In this document: one piece after another, positions 32,103 through 40,413 of the stretch
How positions within the stretch are numbered: position 1 is the first letter of the stretch
Layout of the letters: each line of letters opens with the position of its first letter
The notes under the pieces: generated by a model
The model's database searches: none
Seen by the model: only the letters and a program-made list of their open reading frames with translations
Told to the model about the DNA's origin: nothing
Translations under genes and position numbers: made by a program
Source of the DNA: Spongiactinospora sp. TRM90649
GTDB taxonomy: Bacteria > Actinomycetota > Actinomycetes > Streptosporangiales > Streptosporangiaceae
Assembly: GCF_029382225.1 (NCBI RefSeq)
Contig: NZ_JARLTC010000030.1
Span: forward strand, 94,198 to 158,197
Length of the DNA: 64,000 nt
Direction: 5' to 3'

Positions 32103-33053
32103 CGCCAGGTTCGCGGCCTCCTGCTCCCCTCCCCCGCCCTCGTGCCCGTTGTACGGCCAGACCGTGATCTCCTTCGGCCCCGCGTAGTGGTTGTAGGCGG
32201 CGAACACCGTGGACGGCGGGCACACCTGGTCCATCAGCGCGACGGAGAACCAGGCGGGCGCGGTGGCCCGCGCCGCGAAGTGCACGCCGTCGAAGTGGGC
32301 GAGCACCCCGAACACCTCGTCGACGTCGCGGCGGTGGGTGCGCAGGTACTCGGCGATCTCCGCGCGCGACCCCACGTTGCTGATCTCCGTGGCCCGCCGG
32401 AACAGCGCCAGGGACGGCACGTCGAGCAGCACCGCGCGCGGCAGGCCCGGCGCCAGCCCCGCCACCGCCAGCGCGATCCCGCCGCCCTGGCTTCCCCCGG
32501 CGACGAGGATCCGCCCCGGGTCCACGCCGGGCAGCGCCGCCGCCGTCTCCACCGCCCGCACCGCGTCCGCGTAGACGCGCCGGTAGTAGTAGTCCTCCGG
32601 GGAGTTGAGCCCCCGGGTGAGGAACCCGGCCACCTCGGGCCCGCCGCCGCCCGCCGGGTCAGCCGTGTATCCGGGTGTCCCGGAACCGCCGCCCTGTCCC
32701 CGGGTGTCCATGACCAGCGTGGCGAACCCGGCCGCCGGATAGTCGAGCCACTGGTGCGGGTGCCCCCGCCCGATGGAGTAGCCGAGGTATCGCACCGCGC
32801 ACGGCAGCGGGCCGGGCAACCCGCGCGGGCGGATGAACCAGCCGCCGATCCGGTGCCCGCCGAACCCGGAGAAGCGGACCTCCGCCACGTCCACCAGGTC
32901 GAGCGGCACATCCTGCGGGATCAGCTCGGGGTCGAGCGGATGCTCCCGCGTATTGGCGAGCGTCTCCGCCCAGAACTCCTCGAACCCGGCTGGTTCTTCA
33001 CGTGGCGGGGCGAATCCCCGCAGTTCAGCGAGCGGCATGTCGAACAGGGCCAT
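32064..33053 (-). CDS. Acetylxylan esterase-like / cephalosporin C deacetylase family hydrolase
   Basis: Protein of 329 residues of the AXE1 alpha/beta-hydrolase family (carbohydrate esterase family 7). It begins LFDMPLAELRGFAPPREEPA and GFEEFWAETLANTREHPLDP. The family RGQGG motif is in VMDTRGQGGGSG. The nucleophile Ser is in VAGGSQGGGIAL (G-x-S-Q-G-G). The Asp is in ALMDQVCPPST and the His in PYNGHEGGG. It removes acetyl groups from xylo-oligosaccharides or related esters in the cytoplasm. ATG start at 33053. Upstream in the same direction is the PLP enzyme gene, 67 bases away. Confidence 0.92.
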   Translation of the reverse strand: MALFDMPLAELRGFAPPREEPAGFEEFWAETLANTREHPLDPELIPQDVPLDLVDVAEVRFSGFGGHRIGGWFIRPRGLPGPLPCAVRYLGYSIGRGHPHQWLDYPAAGFATLVMDTRGQGGGSGTPGYTADPAGGGGPEVAGFLTRGLNSPEDYYYRRVYADAVRAVETAAALPGVDPGRILVAGGSQGGGIALAVAGLAPGLPRAVLLDVPSLALFRRATEISNVGSRAEIAEYLRTHRRDVDEVFGVLAHFDGVHFAARATAPAWFSVALMDQVCPPSTVFAAYNHYAGPKEITVWPYNGHEGGGGEQEAANLALARRIASGGKDG

Positions 33054-33120
33054 CCCGCAATGATCGTCCACCCCGCCCGGCGCACGCCCCGGAGGGTGCC
33101 CACGACGGCCGGGCGAGGCT

Positions 33121-34038
33121 TCAGTCCAGGACGGTGGGGGCCACCGGTGAGGAGGGCTGAGGGAATGTGCGTCTGCCGGTGATGACCGCGACGATCCGGG
33201 TGCCCGGGGGGAAGTGGCCGTCGCGGGCTCGCGCGTAGACGCCGTAGAGCATCTTGGCCACGTAGACGCGTTCCACCTCCAGGCCGTGGCGGTCCTCGAA
33301 GTCGGCGGCGAACGCCGCGAGGTCCGGGGGGACCTTGGCGTAGCCGCCGAAGTGGAAGCCGTGGTCCACCGTCCAGTTGCGGGTGGGCTCGCCGTGGGCG
33401 TCACGCTGCAGGCGGGCCACCTCGCCGGACAGGTACGCGGCGCCCTTCAGGACGGCGAAGCCCACGGCGCGCGGCCCCGGGGGCAGCCCGGCGGCGATCC
33501 CGGCCAGGGTGCCGCCGGTGCCGACCGGGCAGCAGATCAGGTCGTAGTCCATGCCCAGCTCGGCCGGAAGTTCGGCGCAGCCCCGCACCCCCGCCGCGTT
33601 GCTGCCGCCCTCGGGGATCAGGTGGAAGTCGCCGTGCCGCGCGCGCAGGGCGGCGACGACCTCCGGGGTGTCCTTGGCCCGGTAGGTGGACCTGTCCAGG
33701 TAGACCAGGCGCATCCCGTACGCCCGGGCGCAGGCCAGCGAGGGGTTGAGCGGCAGGTGCTCCTCACCCCTGATCACGCCGACGGTGGCCAGGCCGAGCC
33801 GCCGCCCGGCGGCGGCGACGGCGCGGATGTGCCCGGAGTAGGCCCCGCCGAAGGTCAGCAGCGGCCGGTCCGGGGACAGCCCGGCCAGGTTGTGCCGCAG
33901 CTTGCGCCACTTGTTGCCGGTGATCTCCGGATCGATCAGGTCGTCGCGCTTGAGCCACAGCCGCACGCCGCCGAGGCGGTCGTCGGCCAGCTCCGAGGGC
34001 GGCACCGGCGTCGGCGCCGGCAGGGGGATCGGGTCCAC
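33121..34038 (-). CDS. PLP-dependent D-cysteine desulfhydrase / ACC-deaminase family enzyme
   Basis: Protein of 305 residues of the tryptophan-synthase-beta fold. The PLP lysine is in LWLKRDDLIDPEITGNKWRK (G-N-K-x-R-K). The phosphate-binding glycines are in CPVGTGGTLAGIAAGL, with the substrate loop at LLTFGGAYSGHIRAVAAAGR. The family includes D-cysteine desulfhydrase and 1-aminocyclopropane-1-carboxylate deaminase. The exact substrate cannot be fixed by eye, since the ACC-specific residues were not compared. GTG start. Divergent from galK, with 47 bases between starts. Confidence 0.9.
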   Translation of the reverse strand: MDPIPLPAPTPVPPSELADDRLGGVRLWLKRDDLIDPEITGNKWRKLRHNLAGLSPDRPLLTFGGAYSGHIRAVAAAGRRLGLATVGVIRGEEHLPLNPSLACARAYGMRLVYLDRSTYRAKDTPEVVAALRARHGDFHLIPEGGSNAAGVRGCAELPAELGMDYDLICCPVGTGGTLAGIAAGLPPGPRAVGFAVLKGAAYLSGEVARLQRDAHGEPTRNWTVDHGFHFGGYAKVPPDLAAFAADFEDRHGLEVERVYVAKMLYGVYARARDGHFPPGTRIVAVITGRRTFPQPSSPVAPTVLD

Positions 34039-34085
34039 GGCACGCTAACCTACGTGACGTCCCCGCAGATGAGGAGTGTGCGCCC

Positions 34086-35207
34086 ATGCGCCTTGCCGAC
34101 GCTTTCCGCGACGCCTACGGGGCCGCTCCCGATGGCGTATGGCACGCGCCCGGCAGGGTCAACCTGATCGGCGAGCACACCGACTACAACGGCGGCCTGG
34201 TGCTGCCGTTCGCGGTGCCGTGGGGGGTGGGCGCCGCCGTCTCGCCGCGCGGCGACGGCGTGATCCGGCTGATGTCGCTCCAGGTCGAGGAGGAAGCACA
34301 GGTCCTCGACACGCCGGAGGCAGCCAGGGGCTGGGCCCGTTATGCGGCGGGCGTCTTCTGGGCGCTGCGCGAGGCCGGGCACGCGGTCGGCGGGGCCGAC
34401 GTCGTGATCGACGGCGACGTGCCGCGCGGGGCCGGGCTGTCGTCGAGCGCCGCGCTGGAGATGTCGGTGGCGCTGGCCCTGAACGACCTGCACGGCCTCG
34501 GGCTGAGCCGGATGGACCTCGCGGTCGCGGCGCGGCGGGCCGAGAACGACTTCGCCGGGATGCCATGCGGGATCATGGACCAGGCCGCCTCTTCGCTGTG
34601 TGAGGAGGGCCGGGCGCTGTTCCTCGACTGCCGGGCGCTGGCCGGGCGCACGATCCCGCTCGATGTGGCGGCCCACGGGCTGAGCCTGCTGATCATCGAC
34701 ACCGGGGTCCGCCACGAGCTGGCCGACGGCCGTTACGCCGAACGGCGGGCCGAGTGCGAGAGCGCCGCGCGGCGGCTGGGCGTGGAGTCGCTGCGCGATG
34801 TCACCGACCTGGCGGGGGCGCTGGGCCGTCTGTCCGGCGCGGAACGCGACCGGGTGCAGCACGTGGTGACGGAGAACCACCGGGTGGAGGCTACCGTGGG
34901 GCTGCTGCGCGCCGGCGCCGTTGACCAGCTCGGGGCGATGCTCAACGCCTCGCACCTGTCGCTGCGCGACCAGTACCGCGTCTCCTGCCCTGAGCTCGAC
35001 GTCGCGGTGGAGTCGGCCGTGCGCGGGGGCGCGCGGGGGGCCAGGATGACCGGTGGCGGCTTCGGCGGCTCGGTGGTGGCCCTGGTGCCGGAGGAGCGCC
35101 TGCCGTCCGTGCGCGAAAGCGTGGCGGGCGCGTACGCCTCGCGCGGCTGGGCCGCGCCCCGGTTCCTTCCCGCCGTTCCCTCGGCGGGAGCCCGCCGTCT
35201 GGCCTGA
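34086..35207 (+). CDS. galK: Galactokinase
   Basis: Protein of 373 residues with GHMP-kinase motifs. The galactokinase signature GRVNLIGEHTDYNGGLVLP lies at about 23-41. The ATP loop is VPRGAGLSSSAALEMSVALA, the catalytic Asp lies in PCGIMDQAASSL, and the third motif is ARMTGGGFGGSVVALV. It phosphorylates galactose at C1, first step of the Leloir pathway. galT and galE are not adjacent, unlike the usual galTEK operons. GAGGAG lies 8 bases before the ATG. A terminator overlaps the stop codon. Confidence 0.97.
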   Translation: MRLADAFRDAYGAAPDGVWHAPGRVNLIGEHTDYNGGLVLPFAVPWGVGAAVSPRGDGVIRLMSLQVEEEAQVLDTPEAARGWARYAAGVFWALREAGHAVGGADVVIDGDVPRGAGLSSSAALEMSVALALNDLHGLGLSRMDLAVAARRAENDFAGMPCGIMDQAASSLCEEGRALFLDCRALAGRTIPLDVAAHGLSLLIIDTGVRHELADGRYAERRAECESAARRLGVESLRDVTDLAGALGRLSGAERDRVQHVVTENHRVEATVGLLRAGAVDQLGAMLNASHLSLRDQYRVSCPELDVAVESAVRGGARGARMTGGGFGGSVVALVPEERLPSVRESVAGAYASRGWAAPRFLPAVPSAGARRLA

Positions 35208-35215
35208 CGGCGGGC
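35190..35215 (+). terminator. Terminator overlapping the galK stop codon
   Basis: GCCCGCCGTC and GACGGCGGGC form a perfect 10-bp stem with a 6-base loop. The stop TGA (35205-35207) lies at the loop/stem junction. The structure also faces the end of the convergent M14 gene at 35224. Confidence 0.8.
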
Positions 35216-35223
35216 CCATCGGG

Positions 35224-37767
35224 TCAGCGCGGGGCCGTGGCGGCGGCCATGGCGGCCGTCCAGTGCAGGGCCAGGCCGACCTGGGCGAACAGGCCCTTGG
35301 GGTGGTTGCGGAACAGCGGCTCGGTGCCGAAGAGCACGACGGCCGCGCCCGTCCCGGCCGTGCCCCGCACGACCGCCGCCTGACCGGCCGCGTCGGCGGG
35401 GCCGCCCCTGCCGTCCTCGCCGGCCCGCCAGTGGCCCGACACCAGCGGGCCGTCCGTGGCGTAGGACTGGACGGCGGTGACGCCGGGGCCGAGGCCGGTG
35501 AACCAGCGCGGCGAGTAGACGAACGAGTACGGCGGAGCGTCCTGGCCGGTCACGCGGACCACACCGTTGGCGTCCCTGCGCCCGGCCACCGAGGTGACCG
35601 GGAGGAGCCCCGTGGCCGCGTTGAAGGCCGAACCGGTCGACCCCCTGCCCACGACCCCGGCGCGGGGCAGGAAGCCGTCCAGGGCGCTTCTGGCGGCCGG
35701 GGTGAGCGCGGTGTAGGACAGGCCGCTGGAGACGTAGAGCACGTCGGTCGCCGACCAGTCGAAGCCGCCCGCGTTGAGCGAGGCCGTGGAGACCGGAATG
35801 ACCTCGAAGCCCATCTCGCGCAGGGTGAACAGCTCGTCGGGACCGGCGGCGGCGGCGATCCGCAGGCGGCGCAGCGGGATCTCGCCGGGGGCGGCGGCGG
35901 GGCGGAACCGCACGCCGTACCGGTCGGCGAGGGTGACGGCCAGCTTGCGACGGCGGGCGGGCAGCACGGCCGAGGCGCCCGCCAGCCGTAACTCCGCGCC
36001 TGCGGCGAGCAGGTCGTTGAGCGCGGCGATCTCCCGGCCGTCGCCGAGCCGCAGCGCCAGGTCGCCCTTGCCCGCAACGTCGCCGGTGGGCGACGCCGTC
36101 GTCACCGGTACGGTCCGCAGCCGGGGCAGCGGTCCCTGCACCGGGTCCACGGTCGCGCCCCAGAGCTGGGCATGGCTCCAACCGGATATGTCATACATGG
36201 CCTCGATATTTCCGCTGATGTCGCGCCCCGGCTCCAGCATCACGTTGGCGAGCCCGCGCTTGGGCTGGTGCATGTCCACCACGTACGACCCCGCCGGATA
36301 CCGCCTCGCCCCCACCGTGACGTCGCGCACCGTCCGCTCCACGCCCACGTCGTTGGCGACCAGATGGTCCACCAGCCGCGCGGCGGCCACCGCCGACTCC
36401 TGCCCCGCGCCCGACGGAATCACGTACGCCCTCGGGAACACGGTCGAGTAGACGTCCTCCGGCCCCCACCCCGGGATCTCCCCGATCGGCGGGTTGCGGC
36501 GCGGCTCACCGGCCGCTCCACGCCGGAACACCTCGATCTGGTCGGCGACGAGGTCGGCCCGGCGCTCTGAGGTGAACGCCAGCGCGGCCCGCGTCGCGGC
36601 GGCGGCCACACCGGTGTTGAACGCGGCCCGTCGGCGCAGCACGGACTCCGGGCGGGCCGTGTACTCCCCGCCGTTGACCTGCAACGGGATCTCGACGGTG
36701 TGCGAGGCGACCGCTCCGTGGAACGGCGCGTACTGCGGGGCGAAGATCGGCGGCCAGTCGTCCCAGCCGTCCACCGAGTCGCGGAACGGGATCTGCGGCG
36801 GCAGCACGCCGTCCGGGCCGCCGGTGCCGAGCGCCTTGACCGCGGCCTCCATGCCGAGCGCGTTGTCGTAGGCGTTGCGGATGAACAGGTCGTACTCGTA
36901 GTTCTGGCCGTGCGGCGGCGTGGTGGGCTCGATGAGCGTGCCGTTGACGTAGCCGTGCAGGTCCAGCATGACCACGGGCTGGGTGTCGATCACGATCTGG
37001 CGCATCGCCCTGACCTCCGGCTGGGAGGCGGTGACGAAGTCGCGGTTCAGGTCGAAGCCGTTGCCGTTGGTCCGCGCGCCCGCCACGCGGCCGTCGGGGT
37101 TCGCGGTCACGTGGAAGTACAGCCGGGTCGAGCCGAGCAGTTCGGCGGTGGCCCGGTCGGTCGCGGTGGCGAGTTCCCCGACGATCCGCAGCACGGCATC
37201 GGTGCCCTCCCACTCGTCGCCGTGGATGTTGGCGTTGACGAACACCGGGGCCTTGTACCCGGCGGCGATCCGCCGGTCGCCCGCCGCCCGCGCGGCGTCG
37301 TTCTCGATCTTCTCCCGCATCGCCTCCTGCCGGGCCGCCTCGGCGGCGCTCTCCGGCGCGGTGACGGTGACCAGATACAGGTCGCGGCCCTGCGCCGAGC
37401 GCCCGACCACCTCGGCGCTGACCCGGTCGCCGAGCCGCTGCAGCTCGTTCAGCCGGGCCGCGATCCCGTGGTACGGCACCAGCCCGAGCTTGATCGACCG
37501 GTCGTCCGGCACGACGGGCGGCACGGGTAACACGTTCCGCCGGGGATAGCCACGTTTCCGGTCCACCCCCTGGTGGACTCCCGGCGTCTGGAGCTGACGC
37601 GTCAGCGCGGCCCGCTCGTTGCGATCGGGCCCGTTGCCGTGTGTCTCCTCGCGGCCGTTGAGCGGCCCCGGCTCCGGCTCGGCCACCACCGGCGGCGTGG
37701 CCGCCAGCAGCGCCGCGGCGACCGTCACGGCGCCCAGCGCCGCCCACACGCTTGCCCTGCCGCCCAC
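35224..37767 (-). CDS. Large secreted M14-family zinc carboxypeptidase
   Basis: Protein of 847 residues with a signal peptide (ASVWAALGAVTVAAALLAAT). The M14 domain has the HxxE zinc motif at His182/Glu185 (NANIHGDEWEG), the later His in VVMLDLHGYVNG, and a candidate catalytic Glu in SHTVEIPLQVNG. The C-terminal half (about residues 420-847) is a large beta/alpha region without a family name known to me, ending near GTGAAVVLFGTEPLFRNHPK, a glutamine-amidotransferase-like edge seen in such exported peptidases. Extracellular or wall peptide processing is likely. GTG 37767 is preferred because GGAGG lies 5 bases upstream. It is only distantly related to the M14 protein at 3.6 kb. Confidence 0.9.
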   Translation of the reverse strand: MGGRASVWAALGAVTVAAALLAATPPVVAEPEPGPLNGREETHGNGPDRNERAALTRQLQTPGVHQGVDRKRGYPRRNVLPVPPVVPDDRSIKLGLVPYHGIAARLNELQRLGDRVSAEVVGRSAQGRDLYLVTVTAPESAAEAARQEAMREKIENDAARAAGDRRIAAGYKAPVFVNANIHGDEWEGTDAVLRIVGELATATDRATAELLGSTRLYFHVTANPDGRVAGARTNGNGFDLNRDFVTASQPEVRAMRQIVIDTQPVVMLDLHGYVNGTLIEPTTPPHGQNYEYDLFIRNAYDNALGMEAAVKALGTGGPDGVLPPQIPFRDSVDGWDDWPPIFAPQYAPFHGAVASHTVEIPLQVNGGEYTARPESVLRRRAAFNTGVAAAATRAALAFTSERRADLVADQIEVFRRGAAGEPRRNPPIGEIPGWGPEDVYSTVFPRAYVIPSGAGQESAVAAARLVDHLVANDVGVERTVRDVTVGARRYPAGSYVVDMHQPKRGLANVMLEPGRDISGNIEAMYDISGWSHAQLWGATVDPVQGPLPRLRTVPVTTASPTGDVAGKGDLALRLGDGREIAALNDLLAAGAELRLAGASAVLPARRRKLAVTLADRYGVRFRPAAAPGEIPLRRLRIAAAAGPDELFTLREMGFEVIPVSTASLNAGGFDWSATDVLYVSSGLSYTALTPAARSALDGFLPRAGVVGRGSTGSAFNAATGLLPVTSVAGRRDANGVVRVTGQDAPPYSFVYSPRWFTGLGPGVTAVQSYATDGPLVSGHWRAGEDGRGGPADAAGQAAVVRGTAGTGAAVVLFGTEPLFRNHPKGLFAQVGLALHWTAAMAAATAPR

Positions 37768-37871
37768 GCGAACCTCCGGAGAGCCTTCAAAGGGGGGTAA
37801 AGGCCTTCGATACCACGAGATGATCCCAAAGCCCTTCGAAATAGCAACACCCTCTGCGCATTCGGCTCCGG

Positions 37872-39122
37872 CTAGGAATCCGGCTCCGGCGGCAGCGAAT
37901 CGGCGTGCGGCACGAACGCCGGGGACAGCACGACGTCCTCGTAGTACCGGTGGAAGACGGGCGTCGCCGCCCCCGACATCGGCGGGACGATCCAGCTCCA
38001 GTCGGCCGGGCACACGCGCCCGGCCTTCTCCTCCCGGGCGAGGTGCGTCAGGAACCGCCGCGATTCGGTGTGGTGGTCGCTGATCGGGATCCCGGCCGAG
38101 TCGAAGGAGTGCAGCACCGCCACGTTCAGCTCCACCAGCGCGTGGTCGCGCCACAGCGAGCGGTCGGTGGAGGTGTCCAGGCCGAGCTGCCCGGCGATCG
38201 CGGGGAGCAGGTTGTAGCGGTCCTCGTCGGCCAGGTTCCGCGCGCCGATCTCGGTGCCCATGTACCAGCCGTTGAACGGCGCGCACGGGTAGCGGATCCC
38301 GCCGATCTCCAGGGCCATGTTGGAGATCGCGGGGACGGCGTGCCAGCGCAGGCCGAGCCGTCCGAACCACGGGTAGGACGGGTGCGTCAGCGGCACCTCC
38401 AGCACGGCGTCGCCCGGCACGCTGCACAGCAGCGGCGCGCCCTCCGCTCCCCTGACCACCAGCGGCAGGACGTCGAACGCGGTCCCCTCACCGCCGCGCC
38501 AGCCCATCCGGCGCACCGCGTCGGTGAGGTCCGCGTTGCGGGGGTCGCCGACCACCGAGCCGTCCGCCTTGCGGTAGCCCGCGTAGCGGATGAGCTGCTC
38601 GTTCCAGATCCGCGGCCCGGGCCTGCCAGGCCGGTCGGGGGCGAACACGGTGATGGTCGGCCGGATCTTCCCGCCCGGCGCCGCCTGGCGAAGGTGCTCC
38701 ACCGACTCCACCGCCACCCCTTCGGCGGTGGAGGTCCCGCGCCGGTCGCGCACCCGCAGCGACTTCCAGTACAGCCGCCCGATGCACCGGCCGCTGTTGC
38801 GCCACGCCACCCTCGCGCCGTGGGCGAGTTCCTCCGGGGTGTGCGTGTAGGTGCCGGTGGACTCGAACTCGGCGCGCACCTCGCGCAGCCGGGGCCTGAT
38901 CGAGCCGGCGTGGGGGTTCTCCCGGTGGTAGGAGGTCAGGAAGCCCTCGGCTTCGATCAGGTCGGCCGTCCCGGGCGGATGCGTGTCCGGCGGGTCGCCC
39001 GTGACGGGACACCCGTGTTCCGCTCCGATTGCGTCCGTTGGGAAGCCTTGGTCGGGGTCCGGGCCGAACGGCCGGGACCTTCGCCAGGTCAGCACGTGAG
39101 AAACCGCCCACTGTCGACACAC
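37872..39122 (-). CDS. nos: Bacterial nitric oxide synthase, oxygenase domain only
   Basis: Protein of up to 416 residues. The heme-ligand Cys113 is in VAWRNSGRCIGRLYWKSL, the invariant NOS motif. Substrate and pterin regions are visible: PLTHPSYPWFGRLGLRWHAV, NMALEIGGIRYPCAPFNGWY, MGTEIGARNLADEDRYNLLP and CPADWSWIVPPMSGAATPVF. It oxidises arginine to NO and citrulline. Like other bacterial forms it lacks the reductase domain and must borrow electrons; no dedicated reductase lies next to it. The start is uncertain: GTG at 39122 gives the longest frame, GTG at 39095 is equally plausible and neither has a good ribosome site. Confidence 0.93.
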   Translation of the reverse strand: MCRQWAVSHVLTWRRSRPFGPDPDQGFPTDAIGAEHGCPVTGDPPDTHPPGTADLIEAEGFLTSYHRENPHAGSIRPRLREVRAEFESTGTYTHTPEELAHGARVAWRNSGRCIGRLYWKSLRVRDRRGTSTAEGVAVESVEHLRQAAPGGKIRPTITVFAPDRPGRPGPRIWNEQLIRYAGYRKADGSVVGDPRNADLTDAVRRMGWRGGEGTAFDVLPLVVRGAEGAPLLCSVPGDAVLEVPLTHPSYPWFGRLGLRWHAVPAISNMALEIGGIRYPCAPFNGWYMGTEIGARNLADEDRYNLLPAIAGQLGLDTSTDRSLWRDHALVELNVAVLHSFDSAGIPISDHHTESRRFLTHLAREEKAGRVCPADWSWIVPPMSGAATPVFHRYYEDVVLSPAFVPHADSLPPEPDS

Positions 39123-39334
39123 GGACGGCGTCGCCGCTCCGGGACGGCGAGCGCGTCCTGCACGCGACGGCCCTGCCCCGCCGCGTCCGAATCCGATTCC
39201 GCGAACGCCTCACGTGACATACGCGAGGCATATGACATCTTCTGTGATGATCTCTGATCTGTCTTGCAAACCCGGAAAACAGCAGGTTAATCGGTTAAAT
39301 CCGCGATCCAGGGCATGATCTCACGCAAACGAAC

Positions 39335-39362
39335 AAGGCCCCCGGGATCACCCGAGGGCCTT
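39335..39362 (-). terminator. Terminator of the tRNA-Asn gene
   Basis: AAGGCCC and GGGCCTT, extended by CGGG/CCCG with one mismatch, form a 12-position stem around ATCA. It begins 11 bases past the tRNA 3' end. On the minus strand it is followed by a T-rich run (TTGTTCGTTTG). Confidence 0.82.
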
Positions 39363-39372
39363 GCCATCAACG

Positions 39373-39445
39373 CTCCCGCGACAGGACTCGAACCTGTAAC
39401 CTGCCGGTTAACAGCCGGACGCTCTGCCGATTGAGCTACGCGGGA
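39373..39445 (-). tRNA. tRNA-Asn (anticodon GTT)
   Basis: The 73-base sequence on the minus strand starts TCCCGCGTAGCTCAATCGGC and ends CGCGGGAG. The 7-bp acceptor stem TCCCGCG/CGCGGGA is perfect, the anticodon loop is CTGTTAACC with GTT, and the T arm carries GGTTCGAGTCC. CCA is not encoded. No integrase or repeat of its 3' end was seen. Confidence 0.97.
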
Positions 39446-39604
39446 CCGCGTGCGCACCTGCGAATCTCAAACCCTTCGGCCCTGTTCGCACCGCGCGGCA
39501 CTAGATTAGCGCACATCCACGGGTGCGTGCTCCAACCGCGCCTCGGGGTAGGGAGCCTGATAGCGGGGTAGCGGGGAGACCTACGACAGGCGGAGGTGGA
39601 GAAG

Positions 39605-39952
39605 GTGCGTTATCGAGTGACGTTCGCCGTCGGGCTGGCGGTCGGATACGTCCTGGGCAGCCGGGCCGGGCGAGAGCGTTACGAGCAGATCAAGCGGGCC
39701 ACGCAGCGGGTCGTGGACAGTCCCGCCGTGCAGGAGGCGGCGGGCCTGTTCGGCGCGCGGGTCTCACAGGCCGCGGGGGCGGCGAAGGACAAGGCAGGCG
39801 GCGTCCTGAGCGACCACGTGCCGTTCCTCGGCCGTGACGGCCACCGCGACGACCACACGGGCGGCCATGACGGCGGAACGGACGCCTGGGGGCCGGAGAA
39901 CACCACGAGCGGGCGCCGCGGCGGCGGAACCAGCCGGAATCAGATCCCATAG
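39605..39952 (+). CDS. YtxH-domain protein
   Basis: Protein of 115 residues. It begins with a single glycine-rich membrane helix and basic turn (RYRVTFAVGLAVGYVLGSRA, GRERYEQIKRATQRVVD), the hallmark of actinobacterial YtxH-like proteins. A helical part (VQEAAGLFGARVSQAAGAAK) and a His/Asp/Gly-rich tail follow. It is membrane-tethered with a cytoplasmic tail; the function is unknown, with stress links in other bacteria. GTG at 39605 is preferred, with GGAGG 8 bases upstream; GTG at 39596 abuts that site. Its last 13 bases overlap the convergent gene. Confidence 0.86.
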   Translation: MRYRVTFAVGLAVGYVLGSRAGRERYEQIKRATQRVVDSPAVQEAAGLFGARVSQAAGAAKDKAGGVLSDHVPFLGRDGHRDDHTGGHDGGTDAWGPENTTSGRRGGGTSRNQIP

Positions 39953-40413
39953 CTGCGCCGCACGCCCTCCAGGGCCTGCTCGGCGAGAGCCCGCAGGCCC
40001 GGGTCGTCGGGGTCGAGCCCCTCGTCGAAGAGGAACTCCCAGATGGGCTCGTCCTGGCCGGGCACGCGGCGGGCGACCAGTCGCACGCCGCCCCGGCCGG
40101 GCAGCGGCACGTGCCGGCTGACCAGGATCGACGACGTCACCCGCTCCTTGACCACCTCGGGCAGGCGGCCGGGGACGGGGACGCGGAACACGTGACGCTT
40201 GCCCTCGGTGGTCAGCAGCCGCAGGCCGTCCTCGCCCCACTCGCCCCGGTCGATCAGATACCAGGGCAGCCGCGCGCCGCCCGGCAGGTAGAGCGCGCGG
40301 TCGGTGGCCACGAGGTGACCGTCGTCGTCGGTCCCGGCGTGCGTGAGCACGCGCTCGCCGTCGTCGACGGACACGCCGGCGGGCAGGCGGCGCGAGCCGA
40401 AAGGCAGCTTCAT
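39940..40413 (-). CDS. Conserved actinobacterial protein of unknown function
   Basis: Protein of 157 residues: RRLPAGVSVDDGERVLTHAG, HLVATDRALYLPGGARLPWY, VFRVPVPGRLPEVVKERVTS, PIWEFLFDEGLDPDDPGLRA. The N-terminal half has the strand pattern and ATDRALYLP motif of PH-like bacterial domains. No signal peptide or membrane helix. Its ATG overlaps the stop of the upstream glycosidase gene by 4 bases (ATGA), so the two are translated together. Confidence 0.85.
   Translation of the reverse strand: MKLPFGSRRLPAGVSVDDGERVLTHAGTDDDGHLVATDRALYLPGGARLPWYLIDRGEWGEDGLRLLTTEGKRHVFRVPVPGRLPEVVKERVTSSILVSRHVPLPGRGGVRLVARRVPGQDEPIWEFLFDEGLDPDDPGLRALAEQALEGVRRSYGI

Noticed and set aside
37768..38427. N-terminal extension of the large M14 peptidase frame into the NOS gene
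   Set aside because: The extension is shadow sequence; GTG at 37767 has GGAGG at ideal distance and starts a signal peptide.
39373..39445. tRNA-Asn as an integration site of a mobile element
   Set aside because: No integrase gene and no repeat of the tRNA 3' end were found in the window.
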